64,000 bases of DNA from Acer yangbiense (lineage: Eukaryota > Streptophyta > Magnoliopsida > Sapindales > Sapindaceae). Shown in pieces: positions 48,966 through 61,572 of this stretch. The stretch is from NCBI GenBank assembly GCA_008009225.1, contig CM017768.1, forward strand, positions 11,493,698 to 11,557,697. Reading direction: 5' to 3'. How positions within the stretch are numbered: position 1 is the stretch's first letter; every line of letters starts with the position of its first letter. Made by a program: the position numbers and the translations under genes. The notes under the pieces are model-generated. The model worked only from the letters and a program-made list of their open reading frames with translations. It did not search any database and had not been told where the DNA came from.

Positions 48966-50504
48966 ATGGGTGATGTTGCAGCACTAGATTTGATAAGTGA
49001 TTTGCCTCAGAGCATTATAGAAATCATCTTGACGTGCCTACCGATAAGAGATGCTGTAAGAACTAGCATTTTATCAACAAAATGGAGGTACAGATGGGCT
49101 ACTCTTACTGAACTTGTATTTGATGGAACGTGTGTTACCCTATGTAATGATCGATCACTACTTGAGAAGAGCATTGTAAATTTTATAACCCGGGCACTCT
49201 TTCTTCACCAAGGACCAATTCACAAGTTCAAGCTTTCTACTACATATCTGCAGTGTTGCCCGGATATAGATCAGTGGCTACTTTTCCTTTCAAGGAATGA
49301 TTTAAAAGAATTGATTCTTGAATTAGGAGAAGGGGATTGGTTTAGAGTACCTTCATGTCTTTTTAATTGTAAGAAGTTGACTCGTTTGGAGCTACATCGT
49401 TGTGAATTTGATCCAGCTCCAAATTTTAAAGGATTTTCGAGTTTGAGGAGCCTTAATCTTGATCAAGTTCTTGTTGCCCCAGACGCAATTGAATGTCTCA
49501 TTTCTAGTTGCCCAGTCCTTGAGAGTTTGTCATTAACATACTCTGATAGTTTAGATCTTAATATAAATGCTCCAAATCTGAAGTACTTATACTTAGAAGG
49601 TGAATTCAAAGATGTCTGTCTTGAAAATACTCCGCTATTAGTTGAAATCTCTGTTGCTATGTATATGACTGATGATATCGCTGAACACTTTGAGCAAAGT
49701 TCAAGTTGCAATTTTATCAAGTTTCTTGGCGGGGTACCGCTTCTCAATAAGCTCGTTGGGTATATCTACTTCACAAAGGTAACATTTTGTTAGTACTTTT
49801 TTTGTAGCATAATGAAGCTGACGTAGCTATATATATCGTATTCAAGATTTTTAGTATAAATAATTAGCTAGGCTGACTCCTGACTTGCACATGCAGCAAA
49901 ACCATTAGCTTATTATGTTTGTTTATCTTTTTCCGTAGTATTTGAGTATAGGTGATGACCCAGGAAGACTTCCAATTACATATAGCCAACTAAAGATAAT
50001 TGAATTACATCAAGTGAGTTTTGAAGATATGAAAGAGATAATGGTTGTTATTCGCTTGATCACAAACTCTCCTAACCTGACGGAACTTAAAGTTTCGGTA
50101 AGTTATGGCAAATTTTGATTTTATGAATTGTGATAAAAACGTTGTTGTTTGTGGTTCACGAACTTGATACCAGCTGAAATCTGTTTTCTGCTTCTTGTTG
50201 TGTATAGGGTTCGTCAAATTCATTAGCTGCTACAGAAGAAGAATATGATTTGGATCTTTGGGAGAAAGAATGCCCTTCAGATTGTTCGTTTAATCATCTT
50301 AAATTTGTAAAGATGACGGATATAGCTGGTGTGCCACATGAGATGGAATTGATCAAATTTTTGCTTAAGAATTCTCTAGTACTTGAGACAATGAGTATCA
50401 CCCCTTGTGTCTTTCTTAAGGATAGAAAACTGAGCATGTTGATCGACCTGGTGAGGTTTCGACGTGCATCTGATCAAGCAGAGATTATATTTGTCCAGAA
50501 TTAA
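48966..50504 (+). CDS. F-box/FBD/LRR-repeat protein, At1g13570-like
   Basis: Coding exons 48966-49778, 49939-50097 and 50208-50504 give 422 aa. A non-coding first exon ends near 48312 and is spliced over ~650 nt to the acceptor just before the ATG (gcag|atg), which decides the start. Residues ~8-45 are an F-box (DLISDLPQSIIEIIL, LPIRDAVRTS, SILSTKWRYRW). The middle has degenerate leucine-rich repeats (LTRLELHRCEF, LRSLNLDQV, LESLSLTYS, LKYLYLEG), and the C-terminus is an FBD domain (FNHLKFVKMTDIAG, ending VRFRRAS). F-box proteins dock substrates to SCF ubiquitin ligases through SKP1; the substrate here is unknown. No lesion is seen. It converges on the receptor kinase, with 416 nt between stop codons. 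Confidence 0.92.
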
Positions 50505-50920
50505 GCACCATACATGTCATGTACAGTTTCTTTCTGCTCAGAAGAGTTGTTTACTGTTATATGAAAATTGATGAGGAAGATGACTGCCTATAGGTTTTCA
50601 TTATTTATAGATGATTGAACTTCTTTTCTGCTTACGTTTACGAATGGTTTCATTTATAATCCTTTTGAGTTGTTGAACTTTTGAAGATAGAAAACACCAA
50701 GCATTACAATTTTTTAATTTCAGAAAAAAAAACTTTGCTATTACAACCAAATCCCCTGTAAAAAAAAAAACATCTCTAGAAAGATGATATTTAACACTCA
50801 ACTAAAAATATCAGTTTCTTTGATCTGAATCTATACAATCAGAAGAAATTTGATACAGCTCCGGTATATTGCTACTGTACAGCAAGCTCATTTTGGTACA
50901 TTCTTGTTGTTATCATAATG

Positions 50921-53761
50921 TCACCTTGGTCCAGAGAGCTCCATTGCTTGAACCAACAATGAAGAGTCATCAGTGAGGTCGGAGTATCGCTCTGAAGAGG
51001 AGAATTCATTGGCCCTGGACCTGGTTGCTTCAGCTCTTTGAGAAGCTGCCCATTTCTCTGCAAGACCGTCTCCTTCGAGCATCCGGACCACCTCCGACAT
51101 CTTGGGTCTGTGACTTGGAAGGTATTGAGTACATAACAGAGCTACTTGAACCATCTCTTCAAGTTCGATTCTATCATAGTTGTTTTTCAGGTCCTTATCA
51201 ACTATCATCTCAAGTTTCTTTTCCTGGTGGATTTTCTTCACCTGCAATTATGGTCATAAGACACATGAGTACATGACATGAATAAGTGAATCATTTTGAA
51301 ATTAACCAAAAACATCTTTGCTTAGCTCACCCAGTCAAGCATGGCTCCCTTTTGATTCGCAGATTTCCCGAATTCCAGAGCTCTTAGCCCAGAAATCAAT
51401 TCAAGAAGAAGGATTCCAAAACCGAAAACATCTGTTTTCTCGGAGGACTGGCCGGTGGATAAGTACTCCGGGGCTATATGCCCCACAGTGCCCCTCACCG
51501 CTGTAGTAACATGAGAGTCTCTGTGATCCAACAGTTTTGCCAAACCAAAATCTCCTACCACAGCCTCACAATAATCATCAAGCAAAATATTCGCCGCCTT
51601 CACATCCCGGTGAATGATCTTGGGGTCACATTGTTCATGCAAGTATAACAACCCCCTTGCAGCTCCTAAGGCAATTCTTTTTCTTGTTCCCCAATCCAAC
51701 ACTGGTTTGGCTACAGAGATACAAATGTTAGTGAAATGCTTTTACCTTTGATGATGAACATCAATGAAATGCTTTTACCTTTGAGACGGGAAGCAACGCT
51801 CCCGTTGGACATGTAAGGATAGACTAAAAGCCGCTCAGCTGCTGTCATGCAAAACCCGTTGAGGCGGAGAAGGTTCCTGTGAACTGCCAGGCTGATCATC
51901 TCTACTTCAGTCTGAAATTGGATTTCACCACCAATTGCATTCCCATCTTTGAGTCTTTTTACAGCTACAACAGTTCCATCTCGGAGATACCCTTTGTACA
52001 CATTTCCGAAACCACCTTTTCCGATCAAGTTCTTGGAGCTGAAATTGTTGGTAGCATTCTGAAGCTCTTTGAAATGAAATCTCTTCAAGTTTCCTAGACA
52101 AACTTGTTCATGATGATGTTCTGAAATATTAAAACAGGACAATTTATTTGGTTTCCATCTAACTATTTGCATTTAATATGCTAGTGTTCTTATTTATGTT
52201 TTCACTAACCATTAACATCAAAGAATATTTGCTTGTTATGTCTATGCCTCCACCAGAGAAGGAATCCAAAGCCAAGAATTAAAAGGCAGATGCAGCCTAG
52301 GCTTGAACCAAGTGCCAGAGCAATTTTATGGCTCTTAGATTTCCCAGAAGAAGGCTGTGAATCTAAACACAACATACAAAATTTCATGTGAATTTTGAAT
52401 TCAACTTAAAGTCAAAAAGGTGATGATAATTTCATGTAAAGAAAAAGAAGCAACACAACTTTTCCGAAAAGAACAAGTTCAAAATTTGAAGTGAAAAAAC
52501 ACTTGTAAAAGGCGGGAATTATAGTTTACTTTGGGAATTATTCAAGGCAAAAGAGAGCGGAAACGGTGCTGTTCCGAAGCAGTCTTGCTCAGTTCCGGTG
52601 GCACATATCAGAGGGTTTCCTACAATACTGTGTCAATCCAAAAAAATACTTACGTTAAGCTAATCATCAAATAATGAACACAAAACTACTAATTCGATTT
52701 TCTGAGTAACTTACTTGAATGTTTTAGCATGGAAATGGGGAACAGAACCACTCAAATTATTATAAGACAGATCCCTATAACAGTAAAAATGACATCAAAT
52801 CATTATCCTTGTTAAGACATAAAATTTATCATCATAATTCATAAATAAAATAAGTTGTTTAAGAGAATTACAGAAAAGCAAGCTGTGACATGTTTGACAG
52901 AGAGAGAGGAATTTCTCCAGAAAGACTGTTGTTGTTCAACCTCCTGATGATTTAAGTTCAAAACATTCACACTTATCATCATCAGATGGAGACTAAGACG
53001 TCAAATATTTGTATTAATTAATTAATTAATTAATTACTTACAGGTATTGGAGGCTTTTCATGTGAGATAGTGTAGTGGGAATTGGACCCATGAAGTTGTT
53101 GTTTGAAAGATCAAGTGTACGGAGCTTAAGGAGACTCCCGATATCACTAGGAACATGTCCTGATATATTGTTACTTTGTAACAGCCTGCAAATTAAAAAT
53201 CTCTTCTAATGAATTACTTAGTTAAATTTATGTTTGAACCAACAAATAAAAAAAATCATATTTACTCACACAAGCTGGAGATTTGTCAAGTTGCCTATAC
53301 TTGGTGCAAGAGAGCCTGATAAATTCTGGCTTGGAGCTCCACTGCAACAAAAAAAAAAAACAAAAAAAAACAATTTTACCATTTTTTTTTTGAATTTTTT
53401 TGATAGATATTTGAATTTATTTTTTTTCAACTTTACTTACAGGCCAATGACAAGACCATCAGAAGAACAAGTTATCAAAGCCCAACTGCATGGATCAACA
53501 GAGGTTTCATCCCAGTTGTTTAGAACAGCATGTGGATCATGGAGGGAATTCTTAATCCCCATCAAAGCTTGAACTACGAAAATTCAAACTAAAAAAGATT
53601 ACTTAATGTTCTAATATTTGTTAAAGAATAAATCAATAAGAAAAAAAAAACCAGTTACCTTCATAGTTAACACCTTTGGTTGAAAGCAACCCACATGCAG
53701 AAGTCCACAAGCACAAAAATGCCAAACAACACAGAACAGCATCTCTTCTTGTGATTTCCAT
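50921..53761 (-). CDS. NIK1: LRR receptor-like kinase, NIK (NSP-interacting kinase) type
   Basis: Eleven exons on the minus strand: 53761-53659, 53567-53441, 53341-53270, 53185-53042, 52943-52872, 52774-52715, 52627-52530, 52362-52210, 52120-51779, 51710-51331, 51241-50921. Total 1872 nt, 623 aa. Signal peptide (~1-25), cap domain, LRRs in the 72-nt exon modules typical of the SERK/NIK subfamily (LRR-RLK II), membrane segment ~239-263, kinase ~305-580. Catalytic residues are intact: GKGGFG 310-315, K331 in AVK, HRD with D426, DFG 444-446. The activation loop HVTTAVRGT (T459, T460, T465) matches the phosphorylated threonines of NIK1. The C-terminus DLTDDSSLLVQAMELSGPR is a NIK hallmark. NIKs suppress translation in antiviral and immune signalling at the plasma membrane. 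NIK1 versus NIK2/NIK3 is not settled. Confidence 0.93.
51746..51779 (-). promoter_or_regulatory. Duplicated splice donor in the NIK kinase region (possible 11-codon alternative)
   Basis: On the minus strand caaag|gtaaaagcatttca occurs twice, 33 nt apart (exon ends 51779 or 51746). The upstream donor gives the usual SRLK-AKPVLDW sequence. The downstream one adds eleven codons without a stop and in frame, in the loop before kinase helix E. Both donors look equally strong. Real use is unknown. Confidence 0.55.
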
Positions 53762-53933
53762 TGAATTTTAGCTAGAAAGGCAAAGTTATCAAGTAAGGAG
53801 CAGGTATGAAAAATTCAACACCAGGCCACCAATGGTTTTTGTTTGTTTTGTTTGTTTTGTTACATGTAATGGTTACATCAGAAGCCAACCTGAACCAGAA
53901 CAACTCCTCATCTCATGCTTCTCTTACCAAGAA

Positions 53934-53990
53934 CTCTCTCTCTCTTTCTCTATCTATCTCTCTCTCTCTCACACACACTCACACACAACT
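53934..53990. repeat. (CT)n/(CA)n microsatellite in the NIK 5' leader or proximal promoter
   Basis: ctctctctctttctct... followed by ctcacacacactcacacacaac, 170-230 nt upstream of the start codon on the antisense side. GA-rich in the sense of the transcript. Confidence 0.75.
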
Positions 53991-54199
53991 TTGTGTCAGA
54001 GGCAAGAGCCAAAGCAAAAAAGAAAGCAAAGGCTCAAAGAGGGTTCAACAAAGTGAAGAAAAAAGAATATGTAAAAGCAAAAACCACATTAACCAAATCT
54101 AGATATATATCAAAACATGATTGGAAAAGAAAATTCCTCCAATCATGCATTTTTTTTTATTTTTTTCTTGAGAATTCTCTCGTGTATACTATTCCTGTA

Positions 54200-54418
54200 C
54201 AGGTTTAAATATGATAAAGCAAGTGATTATTATCTGTTAAGCACTAAAGCACTGCAATATTAATAATAATAATAATTTGGTAAAAATTACAAAGTGGGAC
54301 AGGTGCAGTTTATAAAAGAAAGAGAGAGCATGTATTGGATTTGCAGGAGTTTTCAATGCATGAAACAGTGGACTCTTGAGAATCCAACATTCTCTAATTC
54401 TCTTCTTTTAAAGAAGAG

Positions 54419-54450
<32 letters not shown>

Positions 54451-56222
54451 TTTTCTGTTTTCTTAATAATTATTAGAGAACGGTGAGAATCTCGAGGGAT
54501 GGGCTTGAGATTGATGATGTAAATTGTTCTTCTTGACATCTTTGTTGTGTTTTGTGTTTTGTGAATTATTATTTCTCTCTCACTTTTATCTCAGTTGGGT
54601 TTTTGCTTTATTGATTCTATTATACACTCACATTGTCTCCACTCCCACAGTCAACTAGTCAACACACAGTCCCCATTAAACAATCCCAAAAGCAAAAGCT
54701 GCTCCAGCTATCTCACTCTTTTTTTTTTATCTCTATATTTATGTACAGATCGAGTATATGTACGTATGTTTAAGTATACTTGTGGGTCCCCTGTATGTAT
54801 GTACACTGCCCTCTGATGAAGAACCGACGGTGATGCTGGTTTCACTGTCAAACAGTACGTACTGGGGACCAGACTCTCATTGGCAAACAATATGGAAGGC
54901 TTGGAAAGCATGCAGCTGATGAATGCAGATGCACGTGTAATGTGGACCTACCCCAATGCCGTTGACTTGATGCTTTGACGTATTTCCATGATGAAAAGAA
55001 ATTTAAAGTCGATCAGATGGTTGATTATCATTTGTGATGATCATCATCACTCATATTTTACAAACAGGGATTAGATTAGATTAGCTCTTGATTGAGACAA
55101 TAACAATTGTACGTGTGGACACGCATCCTTTATCTTGATTTTAATTTTATGCCGTTCGAGGCCACTTATATTGACATACAGATTCAGGTTTGCGTTATGG
55201 TCCTCTCTTTACATTTTAACATCTTATATATATTTGACGTACATTAACTCTATGCACCTTTATTTGAATCACACATGAAAATTGCAATGCATCCACAAAT
55301 AATAAAGAAGTGTGTGATAAGTTCATATAGGGTATTATTAGGAAATCCATATCCACAACATAACAAAAGCACTAATCTCCAATATTTGGATTAAGACTTA
55401 AGAGACTGAGTTTAAGGGTGGTGTAATAGATTAAAACTTGATTTGGTAGAATGGATAAAATTTGATAATGGTGTCTTGTCGATCTTGTCATCTATTTGTT
55501 CTTCCTTTGGCTCCATTTAATGCTCTAATTGCTCCTTTTTGTTCCTTTAAAAATCTTGTTATCTTTATTGATCATTGCCAACCAAGTTGTTGGATTGAGA
55601 AAAAAGGAGTCAAAGAAACAGGCTATAAAGGAGAAGTTGACTAGAAAATCTTATTGAAGATATGCAACAAGCAAGGGATATCCCAAATGAGTAGCTAATT
55701 ATTGTTCTTTTTTTACCAACTTATTGGTATGTTTGAATTAATGAAGAAGGAGCTATCTAGCTAACTCTATCTTTTCAATTCAACACAATTTGTAATTTGT
55801 AATTGTAATTGTACCACTAAAACCCAGTTGATTTCTATATATTCTCACTTTAAAAAAGACATTATAAAGCATCCAAAAAAGTTGACAATTCATTTCTAAC
55901 CCCACCCCACCTAGCTCTACTTGTTTCTGCATTAATTTGATCAGAATTCAGAAGACTTGAAACCCTGTAGATCAAATTGCATAAATGATTCTCTCACGGG
56001 ACTGCAACACTGGTACATGAAAAGGGTTTTGATTTCAAATTCTAATAGACTCCGATCAGTGATTTCTTTATATAATAAAAAGCCAAGAAAGAATAAATTC
56101 GTTTTGGAAAAGCATAGGGTATCTCTCACGCAAGCCATACTTTTTTATTTCCCTTTGTAGTGCCATATGACCTTTACATTCTCACAAAATTCCTAATCCC
56201 ACCCAAATTTACATGAAAGCTA

Positions 56223-56259
<37 letters not shown>

Positions 56260-57180
56260 GAATAATAATTTACTAATAACGGATTATGTTACGTGTGGTC
56301 CATGCATAGTTACACAATTGTATTATTATTTCACGTAATAAAATATGAATTTAAATATATAAATGGACACGTACGTACACGTCACACTCGCAATCAGCCA
56401 TGTTAGTTTTTCTCTATCTTTATTCACAGAGTAGAACTATTCTTATTGGATCTACTATACTTAATATATTTTGAATTAATAAAAATTGTAATTGATTAAA
56501 ATATATATATATAAAAGGGTATAAATTATGAAAAAAGCAAGAAGTAGGAAGATGAGACATGAGGAGAGCCCACAAACATCTTTTTTGATAAATAATGTGT
56601 TGATGAGGAGACCCCACAGACAATGGTTAATTAAACTATTGATTCCAAATCTCTGTTTCCTCTACTTTTGTCACTTAGTTTAACTTTCTTGCTGGGAGTC
56701 ACTTAAATTAAATTAATCAGTCACGATATATTAATTAATTTATATATGGTTATTCATCCGTTGAGTCATCAAATCAAGATCTTTGCTTCTTAAAATGAAA
56801 GATTTCACGTAGCCGAAAGCTAATTAAAGGTGTTGTATATGGTGAAATAACAACCTCTATATGTGTAAATTGTTCTCAATTATTTGATTTGATTTAACAC
56901 ATCTTTCTTTCTTTATATATATTACATGGAATATTATTTGACAAAAGTAAGTGGAAGCATCAACACAACACTAGACAGAGATAGATCATCTGAAAATTAC
57001 TATAACAAAAACAAACAAACGAACATAGATTTCTCACTCGATCACGATAATAGCTAATTTTCTCTTTTAGGCCAAAATTATCTTCATCGATGTATATACA
57101 TATATGGTAGCGCGTACAAAGAGACCCACACTACTCTTGTGTTGCTTGTACGTAATTCTGATTCTCTGTTCTGATATAAG
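54200..57180. other. Gene-free stretch, promoter side of NIK
   Basis: AT-rich, with (TTA)n at 54419-54450, (CT)n then (AT)n at 56224-56258. I see no conserved ORF, tRNA or defined transposon. Short open runs here do not look coding. Confidence 0.6.
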
Positions 57181-57183
57181 TAG

Positions 57184-57361
57184 ACGAGATGAAGCTAGTC
57201 CAATGATAATCCATTTACACTTACGCTATAAAGTAATGGGTTCGAGTCCTCCCTTTCTCAAAACAAAATTTCAAGTGTAAGAAATCCCGTATAGAATCGT
57301 CGATAGTAATACAATAAATACCGATAGCTATCGACGATCATGTATAGGATTTCTCGCACTA
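57184..57361 (+). mobile_element. SINE-like head followed by a hairpin
   Basis: tagtccaatga (57196-57206) matches the A box in 10 of 11 and ggttcgagtcc (57239-57249) matches the B box perfectly. It shares gatga-g-tagtccaatg with the element at 13.15 kb. The tail carries an imperfect inverted repeat, gtgtaagaaatcccgtat at 57277 against atataggatttctcgcac-like sequence ending near 57360, with gatcgtcgatag in the stem. Confidence 0.5.
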
Positions 57362-57756
57362 AAAAGTTACTCTATGTATGTGTGTTTAGCCGATAGAAGT
57401 GTTTCAGTAAATTAAATTTGGGACATGCATGCATGCTATTTGAAGGGAACAATACTCCCAAGACAGTATATTGATTAATTAAAGTTTTCTCAAATAAACT
57501 GCTATACCATATGCTATTATCTTTTTGGCAAGTTCGTTTAACCTAACTTAGTCGAATATTCAAGTGATTTGGTAGTAAAAGCTACTTAATAATATTATTA
57601 TTGATAATAATTCTGAGTCTCTGGGCCATTTAACAAGTGAGTTTAACATAAAGTATGATAGTGCATGCATGATTTGGGTCTGCCTAAGTGGAGCTGAGCA
57701 TACCATGAATGTGCTCCAAGTGAACAGGTAAATTAGATGAATATGGACCAACTAAC

Positions 57757-57759
<3 letters not shown>

Positions 57760-57792
<33 letters not shown>
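57760..57792. repeat. (AT)n microsatellite
   Basis: About 16 TA units in a row between the SINE-like element and the solo LTR. Confidence 0.85.
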
Positions 57793-57796
<4 letters not shown>

Positions 57797-58128
57797 CGTA
57801 TCTCCGCATAAAAAATTTCTAAAAACTATAAAATATATGAGATCAACTATATAATGTTACAGTGTGACCTATACACTCTCAAAAGAGTGACCCTATCATT
57901 ATGTAATTAGAGTTACAAAGTGAGTTCGATCTGTAACGGAACAGAATCGATCCTACACGAAAAAACTTGTAGAAATCCCGCATTTAAAACCTCTTCCTCT
58001 AACAATATAATAAGCTTAAGTGAACCATTTGTATTTGAAAATTCAAAAGCAAAAATAGAAGAATCATTTGATGAGTCATGAAAGATAGAGATGTGTGTGT
58101 CACTGTGTCAGCCATGCAGCGAATATAT

Positions 58129-59010
58129 TGTTGTTTGTAACTTAACAATCTGGTCAGAACCTGTAGAAAAACGGAAAGCACAACAACACAAACCAACACG
58201 TTAGAAACCAATTAGGGAAAAACCGAGGCCCGTGTTTCACACGGTGTCCTTAAGACGGTTTCGCCGTATATAACACCGTATGTGTATCAGCGATCGTCTC
58301 CCATGATACAACGGTTTAACAGTGGAAGTGCGAAGCACAAGCCACTCTCAGCGAACTCAAACCGAGCTCAAACTTGCCAAGAATAAAGAAGATAAGAAAT
58401 TTCGACTGCTATGTGTGTTCTTTTGGATTATTGATATGAAAAGAACACTAGGGTATTTATAGGCAAAAACGAAGCTTCTTGAATACGATTCTTAGTTCTT
58501 GGTGAATAAGCAAACACGAAGCTTTTTGGTTCTTGGTGAATAAGCAAACACGAAGCTTCTTGAATACGATTTTTGGTTCTTGATGAAAAAGCAAACCGAA
58601 GCTTCTTGAATACGATGCTTGGTTCTTGGTGAATAAGCAAACCGAAGCTTCTTGAATACGATTCTAGACCGAAGCTTCTTGAACACGTTTCTGATTTTAA
58701 TAAGGAAAATAATTTAATTAAAAACTCAATTCTATATTCTTGGTGATCAAGCAAGAATATTAGAATCCAGACAATTAAAAATTTCCTTATTCTTCACACA
58801 AAAACGTTGACTTAGGGAAGTAGCAAAAAGTCTAGTGACCTTGAGACTCAATTTCTCATTCACCCATTAACCATTTTGTGAGTTTGAGTATATCATTTCG
58901 AAGCTCTCACGAAGGAGAATTCGAATACACTTTAATATTCCATTTTCATGGAATTAATCATACTCAATTTATCCTCTCAAATTAAGAGTTTATCACAAAA
59001 TTTTCCAACA
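58129..59010 (-). mobile_element. Solo LTR (882 bp) with 5-bp target duplication
   Basis: Begins tgttgtttgtaac and ends ttttccaaca on the plus strand; TATAT flanks it at 58124-58128 and 59011-59015. No internal retroelement sequence adjoins. On the minus strand a TATA box (cctataaata, around 58453-58463) lies downstream of a minisatellite, and the following part would be the transcribed R/U5 region. This shows the LTR points to the minus strand. The family is not identified; Copia or LARD type is likely. Confidence 0.85.
58469..58695. repeat. 46-bp minisatellite inside the solo LTR
   Basis: About five and a half units of the type cgaagcttcttgaatacgat followed by ttggttcttggtgaataagcaaa. One unit is shortened (near 58516) and the last two are truncated. 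Each unit has a HindIII-like aagctt palindrome. It sits immediately upstream of the LTR TATA box in the LTR's own orientation, the position of an LTR enhancer. Confidence 0.88.
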
Positions 59011-59122
59011 TATATAAGACAATATGATGTATATATAGATCGAAATACATATACAGTATATGAAATTTGAACATATAATTAATTATATGGCAGTGAAAAG
59101 CCTGCACCAAACACATTTCTAA

Positions 59123-59314
59123 GAGTGCAATTTTGCTCACCCACCCTAACTAGAGGTAACCATTACCTCCCTTCCCAAATGTTGCCACGTGTCCCAAACT
59201 TTGGTTAACTTTAGGTTAACTTTGGACTTTGGGTTAAATTTAGGACACATGGCAACATTTGGGGAGAGAGGTAATGGTTACCTCTAGTTAAGGTGGGTGA
59301 GCAAAATTGCACTC
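59123..59314. mobile_element. 192-bp foldback MITE with 9-bp target duplication
   Basis: Ends gagtgcaattttgctcaccc and gggtgagcaaaattgcactc are perfect inverted repeats and pairing continues over most of the element (gaggtaaccattacctc against gaggtaatggttacctc). catttctaa flanks it at 59114-59122 and 59315-59323. Fits a Mutator-type MITE. Confidence 0.88.
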
Positions 59315-59433
59315 CATTTCTAAAGCACATTCCTCAATTTTCGGAGAAGGTAAAGCAGCACTCCTGGAGTCCAAGGCCCCTCATCCCACAAAAATATCGT
59401 ATTTCTACTCTTCAAGAAAACACTAATTATTTA

Positions 59434-59627
59434 GAGTAATGCTACATTGTCCAAATTTAGTGTCCAAATCTAGTATCCAAATCTGGTGCCCAAATGATGT
59501 GGCAACACTGTAGACCATTCATTTAATTCATGCAAATCTAATACAATTTAAATGAATGGTCTACAGTGTTGCCACATCATTTGGGCACCAGATTTTGACA
59601 CTAAATTTAGGCAATGTAACATTACTC
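59434..59627. mobile_element. 194-bp foldback MITE with 9-bp target duplication (second family)
   Basis: Ends gagtaatgctacattg and caatgtaacattactc are near-perfect inverted repeats. The centre pairs actgtagaccattcattta with taaatgaatggtctacagt. aattattta flanks it at 59425-59433 and 59628-59636. Mutator-type by duplication length; sequence unrelated to the MITE 120 bp upstream except for the shared gagt start. Confidence 0.88.
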
Positions 59628-59639
59628 AATTATTTATTT

Positions 59640-61270
59640 ATTTATAACTTTCATTAATTCGAAGACAGACACCTGCCCGATCCTTATAGTCGTTTGAATA
59701 ATATTTAGTTAGATAATGTTGATGTAAAAATTTGGGTTTGGGGTGTCAAGTGTGATGTTATTGAACTCATGACCTCAAGCTTTGTTAAGTACTTGGTGCT
59801 AATGATACCATTTTGAGGTTTATAGTACACAAGCTTTGAAAATTACTGATTTAAGTTAAACATAATCTTTTGCTCATATCGAGCTGGTCTTACGACTCTG
59901 AAAAAGACTCGTCAGATGCTCTCTCAACTATCCTCACTATTATAATTAAATATCTCTGTGTTTTTCTCATGTTCTTTCCCTTTTGACAGCCTAATAGGCC
60001 GGTGTGATTTCATTTCCAAGCTACGTGGAGATAGATAGGCACTACGTACATGTTCTTCATCGGTGGTTTATATATTTTAGTGACTCATCATCCCTTTACA
60101 AGCTAATATCGGTGTTTTTTCTATTAAAGTGACACTTTGCTTTGTGTTTATCTTAACTCTTGACACGTGTTTTATTGGTACAGGTCGGAGTACTTTTACG
60201 TTTCAATCTCTTATTTCTTTGACAAGTGATATTTAATGTCCTCTTGTACTTAATATGTGCATTATTAGCTCTAATAGTAATTGAACCGATCTATAGGATG
60301 ATGTGTAACGGTATATCCATTTAAGCTTGTTTTTATAGGATAGATGGTCTGATCTCAAAATTTCATTAACAACAAATACCCTAAAAAGTTTAGGTTGTAC
60401 ACCATAATAAACTAAGTGGGCGGACAACTAATCACATTATGACGTGAGTAGACAGGTATGTTATGTTTTGTCACCCAATTGATATAGTCATCCCAATATA
60501 GATTTGTGACAAAATAATTCACCATAATATAGTGATTTCTGCAACTATTGAGTACCAAAGATAAAACACTAGATAGTTTATTTGGTTTCAATCGTTACCC
60601 TTTTTTTTTTAATTCAAGAATCAAGATGATATTTTCTTATTATGCATATAAAATAAATACCGCAGAACATAAATCTTGAAAAGATCTTATCATAAAAATT
60701 GTAAACCCAACTTTATACACATGTTTTACGAAGGCCTAACTGTGGATCCACCCATGATTCTTAAAGAATGACTTCGTTACACCTCACATAGGTGTCACAA
60801 GATTATAAAAAGATTATGCAACTAAAAAAAACATAAAAGAAGATCCTTGCTCCAAAACGATGTCATCCAATATGTAAATTATTTTTCTTATTTTTGCTTT
60901 TGTAAAAGATTAACGAATCGGAGACTTTGCTCACACTCATAATCTTGACAATTCAACTCGTTTCCCACTTTCTTTCTGTTTTTTTTCCGCTTGTCTGTTT
61001 GAGAGGTTAGCAAGCATCATAAGCATGAATGCACAAAACATGTTGCTGCTCCAATTCTGACTTCGTATTTTATACGACTCCAGACAACCATTTTTATTTT
61101 CACAACAAATTTTTTATTTTATCTTTCTAATTCTTCAAGTTATTAATTTAAGGGGGCACATGATAAATTGATATGTAAAATGAGAAATAAGAATTAAGAA
61201 ACATTAAAAATAATAATAATAATAATAATAAAAACCCTAGAAAAACTGTATACCAGAACTCTATAAGTTG
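59640..61270. other. Gene-free stretch downstream of the SAMDC gene
   Basis: AT-rich with an (AAT)n tract at 61206-61230. No conserved coding sequence, RNA gene or bounded transposon seen. Confidence 0.6.
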
Positions 61271-61572
61271 GTTTTTGGATAGGAGCAATTCTCGTATTAT
61301 TTTGTGCATAGAAACGAGTTCATCTGCACCACATTCATCGACTTACCCACAAGCATAATTGTGAGCATGCAAATGCTACAAAAAAATAAAAAGTGCAGCA
61401 AAAAATAAAGACAACCAGGAGAATTATAGTCCAAATATTACCATATAATAAAGACAGGTGCAGAATACAAACCCGAAAATCAAAACATAAAAGCAAACGA
61501 GTACGAACATTGTGATCATCAGACAATGCCCAACAATCACTTATTTATATGACGCAAGTAAATATAAAATTA

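Noticed and set aside
53806..54208. Open runs with Ser/Leu repeats upstream of the NIK start
   Set aside because: They translate the CT/CA microsatellite and leader in several frames; no sign of a gene.
23500..58700. CRISPR-like direct repeats
   Set aside because: The tandem arrays here have no unique spacers of constant length and the genome is eukaryotic; they are minisatellites in retroelements.
58428..58754. Repetitive protein-like run on the minus strand in the solo LTR
   Set aside because: It is the 46-bp minisatellite translated; the unit is not a multiple of three and so changes frame, and the LTR explains it.
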